Origin: Actinomadura pelletieri DSM 43383
GTDB lineage: Bacteria; Actinomycetota; Actinomycetes; Streptosporangiales; Streptosporangiaceae
Assembly (NCBI RefSeq): GCF_003634705.1
Contig: NZ_RBWU01000001.1
Span: forward strand, 744,001 to 808,000
Direction of reading: 5' to 3'
Length of the DNA stretch: 64,000 nt
The translations under genes and the position numbers were made by a program. Positions 47,618 to 56,845 of this stretch are shown in pieces. The first letter of the stretch is position 1; every line of letters starts with the position of its first letter. The notes under the pieces were generated by a model. That model had not been told where the DNA came from. It searched no databases and saw only the letters and a list, made by a program, of their open reading frames with translations.

Positions 47618-48594
47618 GCCAGCAGCGACGCGGTCTCGGCAGGGGACTCGGCGCCCTCATCCCCACCGCCCCGGTCCCACCGCCGTCCGGCGACCCGGAC
47701 GGCGTGCGCGAGCCGGGCCTGCCGGGCGGGACGAACGGCATCGGCGTGTCCGACCCGGCTCTGGAGCCGGTGGCGGGCGCCCATTTCGCGGAGCTTCCCG
47801 TCCGCTCCATCACCGCCAACCCGCGTCAGCCCCGCACCCACTTCGACGACGCGGCCCTGGAAGAACTCGCCGAGTCCATCCGCATCGTCGGGCTCCTCCA
47901 GCCGGTCGTGGTTCGCCGGTCCCCCTCGGGTGAGACCGACTACGAGCTGATCATGGGTGAGCGTCGCCTCCGGGCGGCCACCCAGGCCGGACTGGCCGTC
48001 ATCCCGGCCATCATCCGTGACACCGGCGACGACGACCTGCTCCGTGACGCACTCATGGAGAACCTCCACCGCCAGCAGCTCAACCCGCTGGAGGAGGCGG
48101 CCGCCTACCAGCAACTGCTGCAGGACTTCGGCGCCACGCACGAGCAACTCGCCGGACGCATCGGCCGGTCGCGCCCGCACATCACCAACACGCTCCGGCT
48201 CCTGAACCTGCCCCCGACCGTGCAACGCCGCGTCGCCGCCGGGGTCCTGTCCGCCGGACACGCCCGCGCCCTGCTGTCGCTCGACAGCATCGAGGCCCAG
48301 GAGCATCTGGCGCTGCGGATCGTCCAGGAGGGCCTCTCCGTCCGCGCGGTCGAAGAGATCATCGCCCTCCGCGAGGTCGACGAACCGAAGTCGCCCCGCC
48401 CGGCCCGCCGCAAGAAGCCCGTCGCCCCCGGCCTCCAGGAACTCGCCGACCGCCTCTCCGACCGCTACGAGACCAAGGTCCGTGTCGACATGGGCCGCAA
48501 CAAGGGCAAGATCGTGGTCGAGTTCGCCACGCTGGAGGACCTGGACCGCATCATCAAGTCCATGGCCCCCGACGACAACGGCATCGAAACCTGA
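47614..48594 (+). CDS. parB: Chromosome partitioning protein ParB
   Basis: 326 residues from a GTG. N-terminal CTP-binding fold with NPRQPRTHFDD and GERRLRAA, central HTH (QLAGRIGRSRPHITNTLRLL) that reads parS, and a C-terminal dimerisation domain ending KSMAPDDN. ParB clamps on DNA at parS and spreads. It is coupled to parA. Confidence 0.97.
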   Translation: MSQQRRGLGRGLGALIPTAPVPPPSGDPDGVREPGLPGGTNGIGVSDPALEPVAGAHFAELPVRSITANPRQPRTHFDDAALEELAESIRIVGLLQPVVVRRSPSGETDYELIMGERRLRAATQAGLAVIPAIIRDTGDDDLLRDALMENLHRQQLNPLEEAAAYQQLLQDFGATHEQLAGRIGRSRPHITNTLRLLNLPPTVQRRVAAGVLSAGHARALLSLDSIEAQEHLALRIVQEGLSVRAVEEIIALREVDEPKSPRPARRKKPVAPGLQELADRLSDRYETKVRVDMGRNKGKIVVEFATLEDLDRIIKSMAPDDNGIET

Positions 48595-49387
48595 CCCTCC
48601 TCCCCTTCGGACACCCCGGCAGCCCACCCGAGCCGCCGGGGCACCCCACACCGCACCCGGCCACCGCAGCATTCACTGCCGCGATGCTCCACCCGGCTAC
48701 GCGTCATCGTCCTCGACAAAGCATTCGTCAAAGCCGACAGCGCCCACACTCCTCAGCCCCTGTCCACACTGAGGCTCCTCGACTTCCATCCGATCGTCGG
48801 CACTCCTCACGAGAAGGCAACCGCGCCTAACCAACAGCGACGTCGACGCCCCATCCGCATGCGCATCCACCCGACGACGACGGAAGCGCTACAACTAGGG
48901 GCCGCACAGCTCCACGGTCTGGCAGAGCAAGCCGTCTTCGGGCAGCGAACGGCGCACCCCACATGCCCTGCCCACCAACTGAACCTTCGGTTCCTGAACC
49001 TCTCTCACTCCTCTGCCCATGGGCAAACAAGGCACGACCGTGACGCGTCGTTGAGAGACGAACCGCATCATGTCCCCCGATACACCGCTGATCGAGCGGC
49101 AGACGAAGCCCCGCTCGTCCCACTGCCAAGCGGGCGGGCACCATGGCACTCCTCCCAACAAAACGCCGGTCGGACGCCCGCTGACGGAACCGAGCAGTGT
49201 TGGGCGGGACGTCCGTGGGGGTGCTGGGAAGCAATGCTGCTCGGCCACTCGCACCAGGAAGGGCCGCTGGAAACCAGCGAATCGACGACGGCGGTCGTAC
49301 ACCCGTGCTGCGCACGACGTGGCGAGTTGTGTTCGCGTCGAAGAGGTCTTCGTCCAACTTGGCGCCTCGCCCCGCGAGCGCCGCGAT

Positions 49388-49401
49388 GTTTCACGGGAAA
49401 C
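49388..49401. promoter_or_regulatory. Degenerate parS site
   Basis: GTTTCACGGGAAAC, one base from the parS core, extended by symmetric GAT and ATC flanks (GCGAT...ATCGC). ParB tolerates such sites with lower affinity. Confidence 0.65.
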
Positions 49402-49653
49402 ATCGCGGATTGAATAGGGCGTTCGCTGGCCCGCGGACGCCCCGCTGAGGGCGACGCGTCGAGAGGTGAGGCGTCGGTCGCAGGCTGTCGGCCTCCCGCA
49501 AGCGGTGTCCTCGCGGAAATCATGAGCCGTGCCCCACCCAACGAACGCCTCCCGCCAAGTAAGGAGATCCTGGAGGAGATCGAAGCGGCCGGACAACCCG
49601 TCGAACGGCACCCCAGCCTGGGGCAGTTCGACCACGCGGGCCTTACGGGCACC

Positions 49654-49682
49654 GCCCCCTCCTCCCACCGGGAGGAGGGGGC
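49654..49682 (-). terminator. Strong hairpin beyond ddl
   Basis: Perfect 13-base arms GCCCCCTCCTCCC (49654-49666) and GGGAGGAGGGGGC (49670-49682) with a three-base loop. It lies 136 bases beyond the ddl stop and may terminate ddl. No T run. Confidence 0.55.
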
Positions 49683-49739
49683 CTTCGTCCACCTTGTAGC
49701 CGTCCTGCAGACGGCCCGGCCGCCTGTTGGCGCCGCGAG

Positions 49740-49753
49740 GTTTCCCGTGAAAC
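49740..49753. promoter_or_regulatory. Degenerate parS site
   Basis: GTTTCCCGTGAAAC, one base from the parS core, 64 bases beyond the ddl stop. Confidence 0.65.
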
Positions 49754-49817
49754 GTCGCCGGTCGGATGGGCGATCGGTCGCCCTGCGACCGGTTTGGCTT
49801 CGACGGGGGCTTCGGGG

Positions 49818-50759
49818 TCAGGGGAGGCGGGTTAGGAGGAGGTCTCGGCAGACTTCGCCCAGGTCCAGGCCGGCGACGCTGATGGCTCGGGGGAAGAGGC
49901 TGGTTTCCGTCATGCCGGGGGCGACGTTGACTTCCAGGAAGTGGACTTCGCCGTCGGGGGAGATGATGAGGTCGGTGCGGGAGAGGTCGCGGAGGCCCAG
50001 GGCGCGGTGGGCGGTGACGGCCGCGGCGGTGGCGCGGGCGGTGGCGTCGGGGGTTAGGCGGGCCGGGGTGATGAACTCGGTGTCTCCGGCGTCGTAGCGG
50101 GCGGTGTAGTCGTAGAGGCCGCCGGGGGCGACGATCTCGACGGCGGGCAGGGCGGTCGGTTCGCCTTGGCGGTCGATGACGCTGACGGAGACTTCGGTGC
50201 CGGAGACGTACTGCTCTACTAGGGCGGCGTCGCCGTAGGCGAAGCAGCCGACCATGGCGGCGGACAGGTCGGCGGCCTCGTGGACGACGGAGGCGCCGAG
50301 TGCGGAGCCGCCCCGGGTCGGTTTGACGAAGAGCGGGAGGCCGAGGCTGCGGATTATTTGGTCGAGGACGGACGAGGCGCCGAGGTCGTGGAAGACCTCC
50401 TTCGGCAATGCGACCGAGTCGGGGGTGCGTAGGCCGGCGCGACGGACGACGGACTTGGCGGTCGGCTTGTCCCACGCGACGCGACATGCGTCGGGTTGTG
50501 CACCGACATAGCGGACATCGAGGAGTTCGAGGACGTCGCGGATCGAGCCGTCCTCCCCGGCGGCGCCATGCAGGACGGGGAACACGACGTCCGGCGGGTC
50601 GTCGGACAGCGAATCCAGGAGTGTCGCGTCCGCGTCGCGAAGTTCGACCGGAATGTCGAGGGCGCGGAGCGCGTCAGTGATCCGGCGACCGGAGCGGAGC
50701 GAGACCTCTCGCTCATAGGAGAGCCCTCCGGCCAGGACGACGACATGCCCGAGTTCCAC
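49818..50759 (-). CDS. D-alanine-D-alanine ligase family protein
   Basis: 313 residues. An ATP-grasp fold with GGLSYEREVSLRSG at the N-terminus (the Ddl signature GGxSxExxVS), the VFPVLHGAAGEDGS motif, KPTRGGSALGAS and the HFLEVNVAPGMTETSL metal-binding end. It is probably a second Ddl or a Ddl-like ligase joining D-amino acids for peptidoglycan; a related ligase with another acceptor is possible. It sits between the parS sites near the origin. Confidence 0.88.
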   Translation of the reverse strand: MELGHVVVLAGGLSYEREVSLRSGRRITDALRALDIPVELRDADATLLDSLSDDPPDVVFPVLHGAAGEDGSIRDVLELLDVRYVGAQPDACRVAWDKPTAKSVVRRAGLRTPDSVALPKEVFHDLGASSVLDQIIRSLGLPLFVKPTRGGSALGASVVHEAADLSAAMVGCFAYGDAALVEQYVSGTEVSVSVIDRQGEPTALPAVEIVAPGGLYDYTARYDAGDTEFITPARLTPDATARATAAAVTAHRALGLRDLSRTDLIISPDGEVHFLEVNVAPGMTETSLFPRAISVAGLDLGEVCRDLLLTRLP

Positions 50760-50842
50760 TGATGCCCCTTAGCTGGTGATCACGCGCCGGCGTTCGGAGC
50801 CGGAGCGTCCGATGCGATCATTTCACCCCTCGGCGGGGGCGC

Positions 50843-50856
50843 GTTTCACGTGAAAC
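50843..50856. promoter_or_regulatory. parS site between ddl and the aminotransferase
   Basis: A perfect GTTTCACGTGAAAC, about 13 kb from oriC. With the other sites it marks a centromere zone of about 4 kb. Confidence 0.93.
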
Positions 50857-50858
50857 AT

Positions 50859-52151
50859 TTAGATGATGTCCGGTCCCGGAGCCTGGAAGCCGGTGGAATC
50901 GTGCGCGGCGGTCTCGCCGAACATGTCGCGGAGGCGGATCTCTTGTTCGACCACCGCGGCGAGGCGGCGGATGCCCTCTTTGATCCGGTGGGGCTCGGGG
51001 AAGCAGTAGGACAGGCGCATATGCCGATGGCCCGTCCCGTCGGCGTAGAAGCCGGTGCCGGGGACGTATGCCACGCGTTCGGCGATGGCGCGCGGGGCCA
51101 TCGCCTTGGCGTCGAGGCCCTCGGGGAGGGTCAGCCAGACGAAGAATCCGCCCGCGGGACGTGTCCAGGTGCAGCCGTCCGGCATGAGCTGGTCGAGGGA
51201 TTCGAGCATCGCGTCGCGGCGGGTCCGGTAAAGCTCACGGAAGTCCTTGATCTGCTCCCGCCATGGCTGGGTGGCGAGGTACTCGCGGACGGCCAGTTGC
51301 GAGAAGTTCGACGGGCACAGGATCGCTGACTCGGCGGCCAGGACGAGCTTCGCCCGCACCGCGTGGGGGGCGAGCACCCATCCCACCCGGAGTCCGGACG
51401 CGATCGTCTTGGAGAAGGAACCGAGATAGATGACGCGCTCGGCGTCGTCCGCGCGGAGGGCGCGCATGGGGTCGTCCTCGAAGCCGAGGAGTCCGTAGGG
51501 GTTGTCCTCGACGATGAGCACGTCGTATTCGGCGCAGATCTCCAGAATCTGGGCGCGGCGGGCGGTGGTGAGGGTCACGCCCGCGGGGTTCTGGAACGTC
51601 GGAACGGTGTAGAGGAACTTCACCCGGCGGCCGTCCGCGCGGAGCCGGGCCAGGGTTTCGCGGAGGGCGGCGGGAATGAGGCCCGCGTTGTCGAGTGGGA
51701 CATGGACGACGTCCGCCTGATATGCGGCGAACGTCCCCAGCGCTCCGACGTAGGAGGGAGCCTCGGCGAGGACGACATCGCCCGGGTCCACAAAAATCTT
51801 GGTGATGAGGTCGAGCGCCTGCTGGGCGCCGACCGTGACGACGATGTCGTCCGCGGACGCCTGGACGCCTTCGAGCGCCATCACCTCGCAGATGTGCTCG
51901 CGGAGCCGTTCGTCGCCCTGTGCGGAGCCGTACTGCAGCACCTCGGCGCCCTTACCCGCGACAAGGTCGCCGATCATCTGACCGACGGCGTCGAGAGGCA
52001 GCGCGGAGACGTACGGCGCGCCGCCCGCGAGCGAGACGATCTCGGGACGGGCGACCATCGCGAACAGGGCCCGGATCTCCGAAGGCACCATGCCGGCGGC
52101 ACGGGCGGCGTAGCGATCGGTGTAGGCATCTGTACGCGAGTGCTGTTCCAC
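50859..52151 (-). CDS. PLP-dependent aminotransferase (class I/II, ARO8-like)
   Basis: 430 residues, without the N-terminal GntR HTH of MocR proteins. Fold-type I features: NPAGVTLTTARR near residue 190, EDNPYGLLGF, and the Schiff-base lysine in GSFSKTIASGLRVGW. It probably transaminates an aromatic, branched or 2-aminoadipate-type amino acid; a valine-pyruvate aminotransferase is possible. Its stop is two bases from a parS site. Confidence 0.9.
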   Translation of the reverse strand: MEQHSRTDAYTDRYAARAAGMVPSEIRALFAMVARPEIVSLAGGAPYVSALPLDAVGQMIGDLVAGKGAEVLQYGSAQGDERLREHICEVMALEGVQASADDIVVTVGAQQALDLITKIFVDPGDVVLAEAPSYVGALGTFAAYQADVVHVPLDNAGLIPAALRETLARLRADGRRVKFLYTVPTFQNPAGVTLTTARRAQILEICAEYDVLIVEDNPYGLLGFEDDPMRALRADDAERVIYLGSFSKTIASGLRVGWVLAPHAVRAKLVLAAESAILCPSNFSQLAVREYLATQPWREQIKDFRELYRTRRDAMLESLDQLMPDGCTWTRPAGGFFVWLTLPEGLDAKAMAPRAIAERVAYVPGTGFYADGTGHRHMRLSYCFPEPHRIKEGIRRLAAVVEQEIRLRDMFGETAAHDSTGFQAPGPDII

Positions 52152-52452
52152 GAGGCACCTCCGGAATGAACTGGCCTTCCTGCAAACTACGGCATCGAAC
52201 GTCCTGGACCTTGGTGAACCCCCGGACGGACGGCGCCAGAGACGAGTTCGGACCCGCCACGCGTCCGTCTCGTTGGGAAACGCGTTCTTTGCGGGGAGGT
52301 GGTGCTGCGGGTGATGGGGGCGTGGTGTGCCGTCCGATACGATGCCCGAGGATCCCGGAACGTGCCGGGAGCTTCAGCGAAGAGGCGTTCCGCCGAGAGG
52401 CCACGGGTTTCCAGACCGGCGGACGAGGATCGCAACAGGGGGTGCCGTCCCG
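52152..52452. other. Divergent intergenic region
   Basis: 301 bases between the aminotransferase and the GNAT gene, holding both promoters. CGGAACGTGCCG-type dyad pieces lie near 52354-52364. Nothing firm can be assigned. Confidence 0.35.
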
Positions 52453-53070
52453 GTGTCGCGTCGTCTCGTCAACATCACGCTGGACAATCTGAGCGATCTG
52501 CCGCATCGCTGCCGAGGCTGCGTGTTCTGGGAACTGGATCCGGTGAGCCGGGACCGTGCGCTGGACAGCGGCGACTCGGGCCTGGAGAAGGAGGCGTGGA
52601 TCTCCTCGACGCTGCTGGAGTGGGGCAGCTGCGGCAAGATCGTCTACGTGGACAACGTTCCGGCGGGGTTCGTGATGTACGCGCCGCCGCTGTACGTACC
52701 GCGCTCGGTGGCGTTTCCGACGAGTCCGGTCAGCGCGGACGCGGTCCTGTTGATGACCGCGCACATCCTGCCGGAGTTCTCGGGCGGCGGGCTCGGCCGG
52801 ATGCTCGTCCAGGGCGTCGCGAAGGACCTCACCCGGCGCGCGGTGAAGGCGATCGAGGCGTTCGGTGATCTGAAGGGCGAGGAGGGCGGGTGCATGGTGC
52901 CCGCCGACTATCTGCTGTCGGTCGGGTTCAAGACCGTCCGCCCGCATCACCGGTATCCGCGGCTGCGGCTGGAGTTGAAGTCGGCGCTGTCGTGGCGTGA
53001 GGACGTCGAGGTGGCCTTGGAAAGGCTCCTGGGGTCCATGACTCCGGAAGGGGCGCTACGACCCGTCTGA
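52453..53070 (+). CDS. GNAT-family N-acetyltransferase
   Basis: 206 residues from a GTG. The N-terminus has LPHRCRGCVFWELDP, a Cys-containing motif typical of one actinobacterial GNAT group next to trxA. The acetyl-CoA binding stretch is EFSGGGLGRMLVQGVAKDL. The C-terminus ends with YPRLRLELKSA. The substrate is unknown. It is convergent with trxA, sharing a bidirectional terminator. Confidence 0.88.
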   Translation: MSRRLVNITLDNLSDLPHRCRGCVFWELDPVSRDRALDSGDSGLEKEAWISSTLLEWGSCGKIVYVDNVPAGFVMYAPPLYVPRSVAFPTSPVSADAVLLMTAHILPEFSGGGLGRMLVQGVAKDLTRRAVKAIEAFGDLKGEEGGCMVPADYLLSVGFKTVRPHHRYPRLRLELKSALSWREDVEVALERLLGSMTPEGALRPV

Positions 53071-53092
53071 GGTGTTCTGAGGCGCTTTGCAC

Positions 53093-53129
53093 GTGTGGCC
53101 CGCACTCCCGGACGGAGTGCGGGCCACAC
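53093..53129. terminator. Bidirectional terminator between GNAT gene and trxA
   Basis: Perfect 16-base arms GTGTGGCCCGCACTCC (53093-53108) and GGAGTGCGGGCCACAC (53114-53129) with a five-base loop, in the 71-base gap between convergent genes. Confidence 0.85.
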
Positions 53130-53141
53130 GGCTGTGCGCGG

Positions 53142-53456
53142 TCAGATGAACTCGGCCAGGTCGCGGAGCAGGGCCGCCTTCGGCTTCGCGCCCATGATCT
53201 GCTTGACGACCACACCGTTCCGGTAGATGTTCATCGTCGGGATCTGGATGACGCCGTACTCCTGCGGCACCTTCGGGTTGTGGTCGATGTCGAGCTTGAC
53301 GATCTCGATCTTGTGGCCGTGCTCCTTGGAGATCTCCTCCAGGATCGGCGCGACCATGCGGCACGGGGGGCACCACTCGGCCCAGAAGTCGACCAGGACG
53401 GGCTTGTCGTTGGCCAACACCTCGGACGCGAAGTCCGCGTCGGTCACCGCTTTCAT
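53142..53456 (-). CDS. trxA: Thioredoxin
   Basis: 104 residues from the ATG at 53456; the earlier ATG at 53468 is inside the GAGGAG ribosome-binding site. The active site is WCPPC (Cys29, Cys32), a variant of WCGPC, with the IPTMNIY cis-Pro loop. It reduces protein disulfides with electrons from TrxB, whose stop is eight bases upstream. Confidence 0.95.
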   Translation of the reverse strand: MKAVTDADFASEVLANDKPVLVDFWAEWCPPCRMVAPILEEISKEHGHKIEIVKLDIDHNPKVPQEYGVIQIPTMNIYRNGVVVKQIMGAKPKAALLRDLAEFI

Positions 53457-53464
53457 CGTTCTCC

Positions 53465-54418
53465 TCAAACCTGGGGGACGGTCTCAGCGGCGTCCCGGTC
53501 CTGCAGCCACCGCTCGGCGTCGATGGCGGCCGCGCAGCCGGTGCCGGCGGCGGTGATGGCCTGACGGTAGGTGTGGTCCACCACGTCCCCGCAGGCGAAC
53601 ACGCCGGGCAGCTTCGTCTTCGTCGTCGGCGCGTCCACAAGCAGGTAACCGTCGGTGTCGGTCTCCAACTGGCCCGCGAACAGCTCGCTGCGCGGGTCGT
53701 GGCCGATCGCGATGAACAGACCGGTGATCTCCAGCGCGGACTGCTCGCCGCTCTTGGTGTTGCGGACGGTGACACCGGTGACGCGGTCATCGCCGTGGAT
53801 GGCGGTGACCTCGCTGTCCCACAGGAACTTGATCTTCTCGTTGGCGAACGCCCGATCCTGCATGATCTTCGAGGCACGGAGCTGGTCGCGGCGGTGGATC
53901 ACGGTGACGGAGCGGGCGAACTTGGTGAGGAAGATCGCCTCTTCCATCGCCGTGTCGCCGCCGCCGACGACCGCGATGTCCTGCTCGCGGAAGAAGAAGC
54001 CGTCGCAGGTCGCGCACCACGACACGCCACGTCCCGAGAGCCGCTTCTCGTCCGGCAGGCCCAGCTCCCGGTAACCGGACCCGGTCGCCACGATCACGGT
54101 CTTGGCGAGATGGGTCTCGTCGCCGACCTTGACGACCTTCGGGTCGACGGTGAGGTCCACCTCGGTGACGTCGTCGGTGACGAGTTCGGCGCCGAACCGC
54201 TCGGCCTGCTTGCGCAGGTTGTCCATCAAATCGGGCCCCATGATCCCGTCCGGGAAGCCGGGGAAGTTCTCCACGTCGGTGGTGTTCATCAGCGCACCAC
54301 CGGCCGTGACCGATCCTTCGAACACCAGCGGTTTCAGGTCGCCGCGGGCCGCGTAGATCGCGGCCGTGTAGCCGGCGGGGCCCGAGCCGATGATGATGAC
54401 GTTGCGGACGTCGCTCAC
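53465..54418 (-). CDS. trxB: Thioredoxin-disulfide reductase
   Basis: 317 residues from a GTG ([21 protein letters not shown]-binding), with GGAGAGG upstream. NADPH-binding [10 protein letters not shown], redox site CATC in SWCATCDGF, and the C-terminal FAD motif [10 protein letters not shown]. It passes electrons from NADPH to TrxA. trxB-trxA lies downstream of the SigM-like sigma factor, with repeats between. Confidence 0.96.
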   Translation of the reverse strand: MSDVRNVIIIGSGPAGYTAAIYAARGDLKPLVFEGSVTAGGALMNTTDVENFPGFPDGIMGPDLMDNLRKQAERFGAELVTDDVTEVDLTVDPKVVKVGDETHLAKTVIVATGSGYRELGLPDEKRLSGRGVSWCATCDGFFFREQDIAVVGGGDTAMEEAIFLTKFARSVTVIHRRDQLRASKIMQDRAFANEKIKFLWDSEVTAIHGDDRVTGVTVRNTKSGEQSALEITGLFIAIGHDPRSELFAGQLETDTDGYLLVDAPTTKTKLPGVFACGDVVDHTYRQAITAAGTGCAAAIDAERWLQDRDAAETVPQV

Positions 54419-54750
54419 AGTTCTGCCTCTCCTCCATGGCCGCCGGTGCCGCGCGACCCGGCCTGCCAGTCGCGTCAACAGATCCTAGGCTGTATTTATT
54501 CGCTCCCGCTCAGGCACGCCCACCCGGCCGCTGTGTCTACTGAATTCCCGTGCCAGGCCGCCCTCCTGGCGCCTGTGCCGGGCTGATCCCGTCAGGGCTG
54601 TTCGCCCGGTGGTCGCGTCCACAGCAACCACGCGCAAGGGCGGCTCGCAGTGCTGCACGCGATGGGCGAGCGCCACGTCGGTTGAGACGGCCGCCTTCGG
54701 CGTGGCCGCCTCTGCCTCGGCGGTCTCGAACGCTGTAGGGGGGCCAGCGG

Positions 54751-55360
54751 GGACGTCTCTGCTTCAGCGTGTGGTGGACGTCGCAGCGCAGACCGGGCCT
54801 CGGCGGATCACCGCGCCCGCGTGTGCTGTTGCCGCTGTCGTCCGGGGGCGGGCCGAAGTCGGAACCGCCATGGGCCGCGCTTTGTGGGCGCGTCGCGGTT
54901 TTCGTTACGGCCTGGGCGGCGGGGACGTCCTTGCTTCAACGTGTGGTGGGCGTCGCACCGCATACGGGGCCTCGGTGGATCATTGCGCCCGCATGTGCCG
55001 TTGCCCTGTCGTCCGGTGGCGGGCCGAAATCGGAACCGCCGTGGGCCGCGCTTTGTGGGCGCGTGCCTGTTTTCGTACGGCCTGGGCGGCGGGGACGTCC
55101 ATGCTTCAGCGTGTGGTGGGCGTCGCACCGCATACGGGGCCTCGGTGGATCATTGCGCCCGCATGTGCCGTTGCCCTGTCGTCCGGGGGCGGGCCGAAGT
55201 TGGAACCGCCGTGGGCCGCGCTTTGTGGGCGCGTCGCGGTTTTCGTTACGGCCTGGGCGGCGGGGACGTCCTTGCTTCAGCGTGTGGTGGACGTCGCAGC
55301 GCAGACCGGGCCTCGGTGGATCACCGCGATCGCGCGTGCTGTTCCTCAGACCGATTGAGG
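54751..55360. repeat. Tandem ~171-bp repeats
   Basis: Three full units and one partial, with GGACGTC(C) starting at 54751, 54923, 55093 and 55264 (spacing 172, 170, 171). Each has CTTCAGCGTGTGGTGG-CGTCGCA, GGGCCTCGG-GGATCA, TGCCGTTGCC and TGGGCCGCGCTTTGTGGGCGCG. Units 2 and 3 are most alike. One-base insertions break any common frame. The flank from 54419 to 54750 holds nothing recognisable. It separates trxB from the dienelactone hydrolase gene. Confidence 0.85.
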
Positions 55361-55446
55361 TTGGGAACGTTGTGCGCTGTGCTGGGGCCCGTTGTCGTAG
55401 TCCGTCCTTTGCCGGGTGGGATTGCTGGGGCTTCTAGGGTGGGGGT

Positions 55447-56019
55447 ATGGCACGGGTTCTGCTTCTTCACTCGATGTATGGGCTGCGGCCCGCGGTGCGG
55501 CAGGCGGCGGACAGGCTGCGGGCGGTGGGGCATGAGGTGCATGTCCCCGACCTGTACGGCGGCCGGGTCGTCGACACGGCTGAGGAGGGCATCGAGATCA
55601 AGGAGGAGATCGGACGGGACGAGCTGTTGCGCCGTGCGATCGCCGCGGCCGCCCCGCTGGTGGACGACGGTGGCCTCGTCTACGCGGGGTTCTCGCTCGG
55701 CGGGGCCCTGGCCCAGAACCTCGCGCTCGCCGACGCGAACGCGGGCGGGTTGTTGTTGATGCACGGGACGTCCGACATGGCGGACGACGCGTCCACCGAC
55801 ATACCGGTGCAACTGCATGTCGCCGACCCGGACACGTGGGAGCCCGTCGACTGGTTGAACGCCTGGTATCTGCGGATGCGGAAGGCGGGCGCGGACGTGG
55901 AGGTCTTCCAGTACCGGGGCGCCGGGCACCTGTTCACCGACCCGGACCTGCCCGACTACGACGAAGAGTCCGCTGAACGGGCCTGGGCCATCGCGCAGGA
56001 CTTCCTCGCGTCCCGCTGA
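55447..56019 (+). CDS. Dienelactone hydrolase family protein (serine type)
   Basis: 190 residues, one compact alpha/beta hydrolase domain. The nucleophile elbow is AGFSLGGALAQ (Ser in place of the usual DLH Cys), the acid is in the VADPDTWEP stretch, and the His is in GAGHLFTDPD. It likely cleaves a small ester or lactone. It is isolated between repeats and the anti-sigma gene. Confidence 0.87.
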   Translation: MARVLLLHSMYGLRPAVRQAADRLRAVGHEVHVPDLYGGRVVDTAEEGIEIKEEIGRDELLRRAIAAAAPLVDDGGLVYAGFSLGGALAQNLALADANAGGLLLMHGTSDMADDASTDIPVQLHVADPDTWEPVDWLNAWYLRMRKAGADVEVFQYRGAGHLFTDPDLPDYDEESAERAWAIAQDFLASR

Positions 56020-56023
56020 GGAC

Positions 56024-56056
56024 GGACGGCGGCGAGCGACATGCCCGCCGCCGTCC
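56024..56056. terminator. Hairpin between convergent genes
   Basis: Perfect 11-base arms GGACGGCGGCG (56024-56034) and CGCCGCCGTCC (56046-56056), 11-base loop, between the hydrolase stop and the anti-sigma stop. Probably bidirectional. Confidence 0.7.
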
Positions 56057-56077
56057 ACAGACCTTCGAGGCGGGTGG

Positions 56078-56845
56078 TCAGCCGTTCTTCAGCGTGCGGA
56101 GAACGTGCTGGTTCTGGGCCGAGCATTCGGGGCCGACGACCCACAGGTGCAGTTTGCCCGGCCGGTCACCGGGCACCGCGATCACGGTCGCCGGCTTGCC
56201 CTCGTACTCGGCCCGGTCGACGAGAACGGGTTTCCGTTCCTGGACGATGCCGAGGACGCAGCCGCGGAGACGGGCGTCCGGTGCGTCGGCGGCGCGTAGT
56301 TCCCGGTTGCCGGACATGACCTGGCCGGCCTGTTGGGCGAGCGTCCCGGCCCGGTAGTGGGTGCGGCTGTGGGTGACCGCGAACGCGGGTACCGGCTCCG
56401 CGTTCGGGGCGAGGCCGCGCTCTCCGGCGATGCTGGGGTGCGCCTTGTCCTGCGGCGGTGTCGCCGCCCGGGTGCTGTCGCCGCCGGTGTCGTCCATGGC
56501 GCTCATTCCGACCGCCGCTCCGCCGCCGAGCACGACCACGGCCGCGGCGGCGGCCGACAGTATCCGCCAATGCCGCCTTCCGCGCCGCTGCTCCAGGCTC
56601 ACCACGGTGGCAGTGTTCAGCGACTCCGCCGCTATGGCGGTGTCGATGCGTTCGGCCAGTTCGGCGGGCATGGACGGCGCGGGTGCCTCCGCCAGGAGCC
56701 GGGACACGTCCGCAAGGTCGGCGGACAGGTCACGGCATTCTGCGCAGGTGTCGAGGTGCGCGTTGACGGAGGCGGCTTCGTCGTCTTCGAGTAGTCCCTC
56801 GGCCAGGTCGGCCAAGACGTCGTAGTCGAGATGTGCGGGGTTCAC
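56078..56845 (-). CDS. Anti-sigma factor with zinc-finger (HC2) domain
   Basis: 255 residues from a GTG overlapping the sigma-factor stop. The zinc-binding anti-sigma motif is His30-x3-Cys34-x2-Cys37 (HLDTCAEC). A membrane helix (AAAAVVVLGGGAAVG, about 95-118) separates the cytoplasmic ASD from an extracytoplasmic sensor domain with an Ala/Thr-rich start. It binds the cognate ECF sigma and releases it under envelope or disulfide stress. Confidence 0.9.
   Translation of the reverse strand: MNPAHLDYDVLADLAEGLLEDDEAASVNAHLDTCAECRDLSADLADVSRLLAEAPAPSMPAELAERIDTAIAAESLNTATVVSLEQRRGRRHWRILSAAAAAVVVLGGGAAVGMSAMDDTGGDSTRAATPPQDKAHPSIAGERGLAPNAEPVPAFAVTHSRTHYRAGTLAQQAGQVMSGNRELRAADAPDARLRGCVLGIVQERKPVLVDRAEYEGKPATVIAVPGDRPGKLHLWVVGPECSAQNQHVLRTLKNG

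Larger units (their letters stand above)
48595..49817. other. Gene-free region after parB with parS-like sites
   Basis: About 1.2 kb. A weak hairpin (CCCCGGC at 48614-48620 with GCCGGGG at 48635-48641) may end the parAB transcript. Two degenerate parS sites and a 13-bp hairpin are listed separately. Long open frames on the minus strand are shadows that continue into ddl and carry no known domain. Confidence 0.5.

Noticed and set aside
48895..50487. 530-codon minus-strand frame after parB
   Set aside because: Its N-terminal part is a shadow in another frame of ddl and the rest is intergenic; Arg/Pro-rich with no domain.
54769..55437. Repeat proteins in the 171-bp array
   Set aside because: The units differ by one base in length, so no single frame encodes the same peptide in each unit.
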